A DNA stretch of 8,099 nt from Solirubrobacteraceae bacterium (GTDB lineage: Bacteria; Actinomycetota; Thermoleophilia; Solirubrobacterales; Solirubrobacteraceae), in NCBI GenBank assembly GCA_030149625.1, contig JASLHP010000077.1, positions 1 through 8,099 of the forward strand, given 5' to 3'. Below are positions 1 through 6,471 of this stretch, one piece after another. A program made the translations under genes and the position numbers. Below the pieces are notes generated by a model. The model was not told the origin of the DNA and did not search any database. It worked only from the letters and a program-made list of their open reading frames with translations. How positions within the stretch are numbered: the first letter of the stretch is position 1; each line of letters starts with the position of its first letter.

Positions 1-42
1 GCTCCCGCGGACGACACCGAGACGGCGAACCGGCGGCGGCCC

Positions 43-1188
43 TCAGCTGCGTTGCGGCGCCGACCCTACGGCGTTCACGAGCAGACGTTCGAGCTGGTCG
101 CTCGCGGCGGCTACCGAGAACAGCCGCTCGACCGCGGCGCGCCCGGTGTCCGCGAACCGCTCGCGCAGCTCGGGCGCCGCGCGAAGCTCGGCCAGCCGGC
201 GCGCGAGCGCTTCGCTGTCGCCCTCGGGAAAGACCAGCCCGCCGCCGGTCAGGCCGATCAGCCACGGGATCTCGCCCGAGTCCGAGCCCACCACCGGCAC
301 GCCACACCACAGCGCCTCGATGATCACACGGCCGAACTGCTCCTTCCACGTGGGGGTCGTGCGCGAAGGCAGCACGAGCACGTCGATCTGCGCATAGGCG
401 CCTGCCATCTGATCGTGGCCGAGACCCTGCAACACGCGCACGCTCGAGCCCGGGATCGGCTGACCCTCGAGCCGCGCGCGCTGCTCGCCGTCGCCCACCA
501 GCAGCAGCTCCACGGGCGCGTGCAGCTGACGCACCGCTGCCAGCAGGTCGGTGAGACCCTTGCTCTCGATCAAGCGCCCCGCGTAGCCGACGGTGAAATG
601 GCCACGCTCCGAGCGCTCCGGGATGCTCTCCCAGCTGGGCACCGCCGGCGGGGCGAGACCGACCTCACCCGCGGCGCCCCACGCACGCGCGAGGCGGGCC
701 GCGCTGTCGGAGCGCGCCGCCACGAACGCGGCCTCGCGCAGCACTCGCGAGCGCATCCAGCGCACGGCCGCGGGCAGCGGCCTGTCGATGTTCTCGTAAC
801 ACTGAACGCCGAATGGAACGCCGCCGTGCGTGCACGCTCGCGCCCACTGCGTCGCCGCGAGCGCGTAGGGCTCGGCCTCGACGAACGCCACGTCGGGGCG
901 CGTCGCAGCGCAAATCGAGCGGGGCCGAGTCAGGTAGACATGTCGCTGCGGGCGCCCCTTGCAGAGGACGCGCGTCGGGCGCAGCGAGGACTCGAGCCCC
1001 GGGAGCGCCCGCGGGGTCACGTCCGTGTGCGAATACTCGTGTCGCCAGCGCGTCGGCACGACGATCGTGACGCGCCATCCGCGCCGCGTGAGCTCCCGGT
1101 AGACCGCTTGGTTGACGTCGACGATCGCGGGGTGGCTGACCACCAGGAGCTCGCCACTCGGACGTCCTTCGAGGCCGCCGCCGTCCAT
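43..1188 (-). CDS. GT4-family glycosyltransferase (GT-B fold)
   Basis: Likely transfers a sugar from a nucleotide-sugar donor to a lipid-linked or polysaccharide acceptor at the cytoplasmic membrane face; donor and acceptor cannot be read from sequence. The N-terminal Rossmann-like half opens with LLVVSHPAIVDVNQ and a Gly-Trp-rich helix. The C-terminal half carries VGYAGRLIESKG (R205 and K210, the usual donor-phosphate contacts of GT4), LLVGDGEQ, and the EX7E motif EQFGRVIIE (E283 and E291, codons at 340-342 and 316-318), followed by GVPVVGSDSGEIP. I chose the ATG at 1186-1188 (381 aa) because it lies just before the conserved N-terminal strand and has a weak GGTGAG about 10 bases upstream. 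ATG at 1212 or GTG at 1311 are possible but add unconserved residues. It is transcribed divergently from the wzz-like operon. Family assignment is firm, start uncertain. Confidence 0.87.
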   Translation of the reverse strand: MDGGGLEGRPSGELLVVSHPAIVDVNQAVYRELTRRGWRVTIVVPTRWRHEYSHTDVTPRALPGLESSLRPTRVLCKGRPQRHVYLTRPRSICAATRPDVAFVEAEPYALAATQWARACTHGGVPFGVQCYENIDRPLPAAVRWMRSRVLREAAFVAARSDSAARLARAWGAAGEVGLAPPAVPSWESIPERSERGHFTVGYAGRLIESKGLTDLLAAVRQLHAPVELLLVGDGEQRARLEGQPIPGSSVRVLQGLGHDQMAGAYAQIDVLVLPSRTTPTWKEQFGRVIIEALWCGVPVVGSDSGEIPWLIGLTGGGLVFPEGDSEALARRLAELRAAPELRERFADTGRAAVERLFSVAAASDQLERLLVNAVGSAPQRS

Positions 1189-1352
1189 GCGCGTCACGCT
1201 CACCGGCAGCATCGTCGCAGACACGCGGAGCGCTGCATGTCTGCTGTCGGCGCCGGCCACGGAGCCTCGCTTTACTGCTTGCTTACCGGTAGCCTTAAGC
1301 TGGTGCTGCACGACTGCGGCAGCGGCCTTGGACGGATCCTAAAACACGTACC
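1189..1352. promoter_or_regulatory. Divergent intergenic region, probable back-to-back promoters
   Basis: This stretch separates the minus-strand glycosyltransferase from the plus-strand wzz-like gene, so it should hold promoters for both. Around 1270-1300 it is lower in GC than its surroundings. It contains a perfect 8-base palindrome TACCGGTA (1284-1291) and an inverted repeat GCTTA (1281-1285) with TAAGC (1296-1300), which could be an operator. On the plus strand TAAAAC (1340-1345) ends seven bases before the ATG at 1353 and resembles a -10 element placed for a leaderless message. No good -35 is visible for either direction. If the glycosyltransferase starts at 1212 or 1311, part of this region is coding. 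Confidence 0.45.
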
Positions 1353-3083
1353 ATGAACCAGCCTACTGACGCCAGCGCGATGTTCGCGCCGATCTGGAGA
1401 CGTAAGTGGCTGATTCTGATCGTGGGGGTGCTGGTCGCGATCGGCACCTATGTTTATTACAGACATGAGGCGCGGCCGACCTACCAGGCGAGCACGCAGA
1501 TCTATCTCGGCGCGGGCGCCGAAGAACAGACCCAGATCGGCGGCATCGGCGTCACCGCCACGAAGAAGTCAGGCGCGCTGGAACCCAGCGCACAGGCGAC
1601 GCTGATCAACTCCAGCATCATCAAGGGCGCTGTCCGCGAACAGCTCCGCAAGCAGCGCAAGACGAAGACGGTACGCACCGCGCTCACCGGCAAGACGAAG
1701 GCAAAGGCCTCCGAAAAAAGCGAGTTCATCGCCCTCACGACCGAAGCGCACAGCGCCCGCGGCGCGGCGCTGCTCGCGAACCTCACCGCGCAAACTTACG
1801 CCAATCGCCAGAATCGCAAATACCAGCGCGCCGTAGAAGCCGCGATTTCGCTCACGCGCAGGCAGTTGCGCAGGATCGAAACGGGCGCCGCGGTGCGCAG
1901 CAGCGAAGCGAGCGCGTCCGCGTCCAAAGGGTCAAAGCCGAGCTCCAAGAGCAGCGCGCCAAGCGCCGCGGAGACGTTGCAGGCCACGAACCTCGCCAGC
2001 AAGATCAACGAGCTGGAAGCGGACCTCGGCGTCGTCAGCGTCAGGCAGCTCAACCCGGTCAAGCCGAAGAACGTCGTCAAGATCTCCTCCTCGCCCAAGC
2101 AGAACGCGATCTTCGGCTTCGCGGTGGGCATCCTGCTGGCGGCGCTGCTCGTCTACGCGCTGGCCCGGCTCGATCACCGCCTGCACTCGCTGAGCGAGAT
2201 CGAAGCGGCGTTCGAGACCGAGATCGTGACCGCGCTGCGAGCGGTGCGCAGGCCCGTCGTGCACGAGGATGGAGCGCCGCCGAGGCCCGCTCGGACGCTG
2301 CGCGACGCGCTGCAGCGCTTGCACACCAGCCTGCAGGTCGGCGGTGTCGGGCACGACGGGCACGGAGGGCAGGTCGGTAGCGTCGAGCAGGACGGGCACG
2401 GGCGACGGCGCACGATCCTGTTCGTGAGCGCCGACCCGGGCGATGGCGTGTCCACCGTGCTCGCGGATCTCGCCTTGACGCAGAGCGACGCGGGCGAGGC
2501 GGTGGCGGTCGTCGAGGCCAACCTGCGCCGGCCGGCGCTCACGAAGCTACTCGGCGTAAGCGGCCGCGAAGGGCTCGCGGACGTGCTCGAGGGCAAACTG
2601 AGCATTCGCGAAGCGATGCAGGGCGTGGGCGTGCGGCTGCCGCCGACTGGCTCGGAGCAGCCGGCGGCGAGCGACGGCGCCACCGCGACCGTGGTGCAGG
2701 CGCCGAGCACCGGCTCGACTGCGGTGCTGACGGCTGGCACGACCGCCGTCAACCCGCCCGCGCTGTTGGCCGGCGAGGCGATGGCGGAGACGCTGCGCGG
2801 GCTCGCCGCGGACTTCGACTACGTGCTGATCGACGCGCCGGGGCCGCTGGAGGTCAGCGACGCGATCCCGCTGCTGCGGCTCGTCGACGGCATCCTGCTC
2901 GTCGCACGCGTGGGGCAGACCCGCGAGATCTCGGCGCGGCGCCTCGTGCAACTGCTTGCGCGTACGCCGAGCGCGCCGGTGCTCGGCGTGATCGCGAACG
3001 GCGCTTCGCAGCAGGACATCGAGCGGTTCGGGTTCTCGAGCTACAGCACACGGAGCTGGCGGAGCAGGCTCAGCCGGCTATGA
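1353..3083 (+). CDS. Wzz-type chain-length regulator fused to degenerate BY-kinase-like ATPase
   Basis: Polysaccharide co-polymerase expected to set chain length of the Wzy product. Of 576 residues, a Wzz domain comes first: TM1 at about 19-36, then an extracytoplasmic part (37-251) with a Ser/Lys-rich low-complexity stretch near 183-209, then TM2 at about 252-271. A Gly/His linker (328-351) leads into a MinD/BY-kinase-like ATPase (about 353-555). The nucleotide motifs are degenerate. Walker A reads ADPGDGVST, with V366 (GTG, 2448-2450) where the catalytic lysine normally sits. Walker A-prime reads VVEANLRRP (E388, N390) instead of the usual DxDxR pattern. Walker B is intact (VLIDAP, D494), and the LTAG...NPPALL segment (459-472) matches this family. 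The C-terminal tail has only Y564 rather than a tyrosine cluster. Autokinase activity is therefore doubtful, and a structural or regulatory role is more likely. The gene leads the operon; no strong Shine-Dalgarno precedes the ATG. Confidence 0.88.
   Translation: MNQPTDASAMFAPIWRRKWLILIVGVLVAIGTYVYYRHEARPTYQASTQIYLGAGAEEQTQIGGIGVTATKKSGALEPSAQATLINSSIIKGAVREQLRKQRKTKTVRTALTGKTKAKASEKSEFIALTTEAHSARGAALLANLTAQTYANRQNRKYQRAVEAAISLTRRQLRRIETGAAVRSSEASASASKGSKPSSKSSAPSAAETLQATNLASKINELEADLGVVSVRQLNPVKPKNVVKISSSPKQNAIFGFAVGILLAALLVYALARLDHRLHSLSEIEAAFETEIVTALRAVRRPVVHEDGAPPRPARTLRDALQRLHTSLQVGGVGHDGHGGQVGSVEQDGHGRRRTILFVSADPGDGVSTVLADLALTQSDAGEAVAVVEANLRRPALTKLLGVSGREGLADVLEGKLSIREAMQGVGVRLPPTGSEQPAASDGATATVVQAPSTGSTAVLTAGTTAVNPPALLAGEAMAETLRGLAADFDYVLIDAPGPLEVSDAIPLLRLVDGILLVARVGQTREISARRLVQLLARTPSAPVLGVIANGASQQDIERFGFSSYSTRSWRSRLSRL
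2334..2405 (+). repeat. Two-copy 36-bp in-frame tandem repeat in the Wzz-ATPase linker
   Basis: Units at 2334-2369 and 2370-2405 match at 28 of 36 positions by hand alignment. They encode the 12-residue repeats QVGGVGHDGHGG and QVGSVEQDGHGR (residues 328-351), immediately before the first beta strand of the ATPase domain. This looks like an expandable flexible linker made by an in-frame duplication that has since diverged. Confidence 0.75.
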
Positions 3084-4681
3084 GCCCCGGCGACGCGCAC
3101 CTGACCCCGGCCTTCGGGGAAGTGCACCCGGCTGTGCTCAACCGCCGCATCCACGATCTTCTGCTCCTCGCCTTCACGGTGCTCGCGCCGCTGGCGCTCG
3201 GGCTGGGCATCACGGTCGCCTACCCCAACCCGAATCCGGCGCTCGTGTTCGGGGTCATCATCGGTGTCACGGGCGTGGTCGCGCTGCTGCTCAGCTCGCG
3301 CTATGAGGTGACGGTCGCGCTGCTCGTCCTGTACCTCGGGCTGCTCGACGGCCCGATCAAGCTGGAGGCTCACAGCCAGCTCGCCTCGGGGCTGCGCGAC
3401 ATCCTGATCATCGCGATCGCGCTCAGCATGGCCATGCGCCTCGTATCGAGCAAAGCGCGAGTGCAGCTGCCGCCGCTGTCCGGATGGGTGCTGGCGTTCG
3501 TGGCATTTGCGTTGATCGAGGCGCTCAACCCGCACACCGACGGGATCGTCAAGACGCTCGGCGGCTACCGCCAAGAGCTCGAGTGGGTGCCGTTCTTCTT
3601 CTTCGGCTACCTGCTCCTACGCTCCAAGCAGCGAATGCGCCAGCTGTTCCTGATCCTCGGCGTGATCGCGCTCGCCAACGGGATGGTCGGCGCCGTGCAG
3701 GCGCGGCTCAGCCCGGCTCAGCTGGCCTCGTGGGGGCCTGGCTATCGCGAACTGGCGACGGGCGGCGAAGGCAACGGGATCACGGCGCGAACCTACGCCG
3801 CCGGCGGAGTGGCGCGGGTGCGCCCGCCGGCGCTCGGCTCAGACGCAGGCTTCGGCGGCAACATCGGCACGCTGGCGTTGCCGTGCCTGATGGCGCTGCT
3901 CGCGGCCAACCGGCTGCGCCGCAGATGGCCGGTCCTGCTGTTCTCCCTGGGGGCTGTGCTCGGGATCGCCACCGCCGCTTCGCGTACCTCGGTCGTGATC
4001 GGCGTCTTGGCGCTCCTCTGCTTTGCGCTGTTCTCGCTGCTCGCCGGTTTGCGCGTGAGCCGTCCGCTCGTGGGTCTCGTCGTGATGGCGGTGCTCGTGC
4101 TGATCGTCGGCTCGGTGCTGGTGTCCGTATATGGCAACGGGGTCTTCACGCGGCAGGAAACGCTGACGAGCCTGCAGCGCACGGAAGAATCGGGCGCCAG
4201 CGGCAAGGAAAAGAGCCTCAGCGAGATTCCGCGTGACCTCGTGGATGCGCCCTTCGGCTTCGGGCTCGGCACGACCGGCTCGGTGTCCGGATTCGGCGGC
4301 AAGCAGCGCCTGGAAATCGAAGGCGAAAGAGTCTCGGGCGGATCGGCTTACAGCGTGCTGATGAAGGAAATGGGCTTCCCCGGCTTGTTCCTGTGGATCG
4401 GCCTGTCGCTGAGCGCGATCGGGCTCGCGGCCACTCGCCTCAGGCGAATCGGTGACATCGAGCTGCGCACTTATTTGGTGGGGATCCTCGCGGCGTTCGT
4501 GGCGCTCACCGTCCAAGGTTTCTCAGGGCCGACGCTCGTGGTCACCGTCGGCGCGTTTCTGTGGTTCGCGCCAGGAGCGATCGCGTACTGGTTCGCCGGT
4601 CCCGGCTGGAGCGCGAGTGAGACACCGCCGGCGAGTGCTCGGCGCGCGAGAATCGCGATCGGCCCCGCGGGCGCGTCGTGA
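3080..4681 (+). CDS. O-antigen polymerase/ligase-like integral membrane protein (Wzy/WaaL superfamily)
   Basis: Probably polymerises lipid-linked repeats on the outer face of the membrane, or ligates finished glycan. The 533 residues contain about 12-14 hydrophobic spans (for example 25-48, 53-72, 103-122, 133-150, 186-208, 258-275, 283-324, 329-351, 430-452, 463-506). Two long hydrophilic loops lie at about 209-257 and 352-428. The stretch ATAASRTSVVIGVL (297-310), followed by a large loop and GSAYSVLMKEMGFPG (421-435), has the layout of the Wzy_C/O-antigen-ligase domain. The His or Asn often seen before the Tyr in that last motif is absent (GSAY), which mildly favours a polymerase over a WaaL-type ligase. 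The start ATG overlaps the upstream stop by four bases (ATGA, 3080-3083), with GGAG at 3061-3064, so translation is probably coupled. Polymerase versus ligase cannot be settled from the sequence alone. Confidence 0.85.
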   Translation: MSPGDAHLTPAFGEVHPAVLNRRIHDLLLLAFTVLAPLALGLGITVAYPNPNPALVFGVIIGVTGVVALLLSSRYEVTVALLVLYLGLLDGPIKLEAHSQLASGLRDILIIAIALSMAMRLVSSKARVQLPPLSGWVLAFVAFALIEALNPHTDGIVKTLGGYRQELEWVPFFFFGYLLLRSKQRMRQLFLILGVIALANGMVGAVQARLSPAQLASWGPGYRELATGGEGNGITARTYAAGGVARVRPPALGSDAGFGGNIGTLALPCLMALLAANRLRRRWPVLLFSLGAVLGIATAASRTSVVIGVLALLCFALFSLLAGLRVSRPLVGLVVMAVLVLIVGSVLVSVYGNGVFTRQETLTSLQRTEESGASGKEKSLSEIPRDLVDAPFGFGLGTTGSVSGFGGKQRLEIEGERVSGGSAYSVLMKEMGFPGLFLWIGLSLSAIGLAATRLRRIGDIELRTYLVGILAAFVALTVQGFSGPTLVVTVGAFLWFAPGAIAYWFAGPGWSASETPPASARRARIAIGPAGAS

Positions 4682-6471
4682 GCGCACGTCCCTCCGCGCC
4701 GGACACGAAGCCGTCCTCGATGGCCGCGCGGCTGAGCGTGCTGCTCGGCGCGCGGCGCAGAACCGTCGTGTGGCTCGCGCTGACCTCGCTCGTGTCGGGG
4801 TTCGCCGAAGCGGGAACGCTCGCGCTGATCGCCGAGATCGCGGCGACGCTGGTCGACCACAAGGACCGGATCCACATACACACCGGCGTGCTGCACGCGT
4901 CGCCGACGACCGGCACGCTGATCGAGGTCGCCTTTGCGCTCGCGCTGGTTCGCCTCGTCATGCAGATACCGATCTCGATCCTGCCGGCGCGCATCGCCGC
5001 GGAGGTGCAGGCGAGCCTGCGCACGAAGCTCTTCTATGCGTTCACGACCGCCTCCTGGGAGGTGCAATCGCGCGACCGCGAGGGCCAGCTGCAAGACACG
5101 ATGACCAGCCAGACGATGCAGGCGACCGGGGGCGCCATGGGGGCGACCAGCCTGCTCACCAGCGCCCTGAACTTCCTCACCCTGGTCGTGACCGCGTTTC
5201 TGCTGAACGTCGTGGCCGCCGCCGCGATCCTGGTGGTCGCGGTGCTGATCTTCGTCGTGCTGCGACCGCTGAAAACGCTCGGGGTCAGGCGCGCTCGCGC
5301 TCTTTCCAAGGCCCAGGTTCGCTACGCGAGCGGCATCAACGAGGCGATTCGCGTTGCCGAGGAGACGCAAGTCTTCGGCGTAGCCGAGGCCCAGCGCAGG
5401 CGGATCGAGGTGCTGGTCGCGCGCGCGCGCGACCTGCTGTTCTCCACCCAGCTGCTCACCAAAATCGTCCCCAACCTGTTCCAGAGCCTGATCTTCATCA
5501 TGGTGCTGGTGGGACTCGAGGTCCTGCATGCGATCGGCGGCCACAACAACACGGCGTCGCTCGGTGCGATCATCCTGCTGCTCGTGCGCTCGGCCCGCAG
5601 CGGCCAGCAGGGGATGGCCACCTACCAGGGTCTCTCCCAGAGCCTGCCGTTCATCGAGCGCACGCAGGAAGCCGAGCGCCGCTACGCCGAGAGCGCCCCG
5701 GCGCGGGGCAGCGTGCCGCTTGAGACGGTACGGACGCTCGCACTCGAGGCGGTCTCCTACGGCTATCGCGCGGGTCGCGAGGTGCTTTCGGATGTCAGCT
5801 TCGAGGTCAAGCGCGGCGAGGTCGTCGGCATCATCGGCCCGACCGGCGCCGGCAAGTCGACGCTGATCCAGATCCTGCTGCGACTGCGCTACCCGCAGCG
5901 GGGCAGTTATCTCGTCAACGGCGAGCCGGCGGAGCAGTTCACCCACGAGGATTGGTGCCAGCGCATCGTCTACGTGCCTCAAGAACCGCGGCTGCTGCAC
6001 GCCTCCGTCACAGACAACATCCGTTTCGACCGCGACATCGAGGCCGAGGCGGTCGAGCGGGCGGCGCGGCTGGCTCACATCCACGAGGAGATTGTCGGCT
6101 GGGAGAAAGGCTATGACACGATCGTCGGGCCACGCGCCGACGCGGTCTCCGGCGGCCAGCAGCAGCGCCTGTGTCTCGCCCGTGCGCTCGCCGCAAAACC
6201 CGAGGTGCTCGTGCTCGACGAGCCGACGAGCGCGCTCGACCCGAACTCCGAGGCGCTGATCCAGGACTCGCTGCGGGATCTCAGGCACGAGCTGACGCTG
6301 TTCATCATCGCCCACCGCATGTCGACGCTCGACATCTGCGACCGCGTGATGGTGATCATCGACGGCAGGCTGGTCGCGTTCGACACGATCGACTTCCTCC
6401 AACAGCACAATGCCTACTACCGCTCCGCGTCGAAGATCGCGAGCGGAACCGACAGCGGCGCAATACCGTGA
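4678..6471 (+). CDS. ABC exporter half-transporter (fused TMD-NBD), MsbA/PglK-like flippase
   Basis: Type IV ABC exporter expected to dimerise and use ATP to flip a lipid or lipid-linked oligosaccharide. The 597 residues have six hydrophobic spans (about 30-58, 80-104, 157-177, 180-197, 265-287, 293-305), then an NBD from about 353. The NBD looks fully competent: Walker A GPTGAGKST (K393), Q-loop Q435, signature VSGGQQQR (491-497), Walker B VLVLDEP (D514, E515), D-loop SALD, and H-loop H546 in IIAHRMS. The GTG at 4678 overlaps the upstream stop (GTGA, 4678-4681). The next in-frame ATG is at 4720, but the coupled GTG fits the pattern of this operon. Its position between a Wzy-like protein and a sulfotransferase suggests it moves the polysaccharide precursor, as PglK does in protein glycosylation. 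This is inference; export of another lipid is possible. Confidence 0.88.
   Translation: MSARPSAPDTKPSSMAARLSVLLGARRRTVVWLALTSLVSGFAEAGTLALIAEIAATLVDHKDRIHIHTGVLHASPTTGTLIEVAFALALVRLVMQIPISILPARIAAEVQASLRTKLFYAFTTASWEVQSRDREGQLQDTMTSQTMQATGGAMGATSLLTSALNFLTLVVTAFLLNVVAAAAILVVAVLIFVVLRPLKTLGVRRARALSKAQVRYASGINEAIRVAEETQVFGVAEAQRRRIEVLVARARDLLFSTQLLTKIVPNLFQSLIFIMVLVGLEVLHAIGGHNNTASLGAIILLLVRSARSGQQGMATYQGLSQSLPFIERTQEAERRYAESAPARGSVPLETVRTLALEAVSYGYRAGREVLSDVSFEVKRGEVVGIIGPTGAGKSTLIQILLRLRYPQRGSYLVNGEPAEQFTHEDWCQRIVYVPQEPRLLHASVTDNIRFDRDIEAEAVERAARLAHIHEEIVGWEKGYDTIVGPRADAVSGGQQQRLCLARALAAKPEVLVLDEPTSALDPNSEALIQDSLRDLRHELTLFIIAHRMSTLDICDRVMVIIDGRLVAFDTIDFLQQHNAYYRSASKIASGTDSGAIP

Noticed and set aside
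1..42. Possible start (GTG at 15-17, minus strand) of another gene downstream of the first glycosyltransferase
   Set aside because: Only a handful of codons are visible and there is no clear ribosome binding site, so a gene cannot be supported.
1305..1323. Small hairpin GCTGC...GCAGC upstream of the wzz-like gene
   Set aside because: A five-base stem in very GC-rich DNA is expected by chance, and there is no T-run or riboswitch-like structure.
52..1356. Long plus-strand open frame opposite the first glycosyltransferase
   Set aside because: Its translation is Arg/His/Ala-rich with no domain motifs, while the minus strand carries clear GT4 motifs; it is a high-GC antisense shadow.
5419..5432. 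Run of alternating GC (gcgcgcgcgcg)
   Set aside because: It is in-frame Ala/Arg coding sequence of the ABC transporter and ordinary for this base composition.
4452..5723. 423-codon plus-strand open frame overlapping the polymerase and ABC genes
   Set aside because: Arg/Ala-rich frameshifted reading of the ABC gene without motifs.
4471..6408. 645-codon minus-strand open frame across the ABC transporter gene
   Set aside because: Composition is low-complexity Asp/Arg/Gln/His-rich, as expected for the complement of a high-GC gene; the plus strand has a complete set of ABC motifs.
6171..6467. N-terminal extension of the sulfotransferase frame
   Set aside because: It overlaps the ABC NBD coding sequence in another frame and its residues are Arg-rich shadow; the GTG at 6468 overlapping the ABC stop is the better start.
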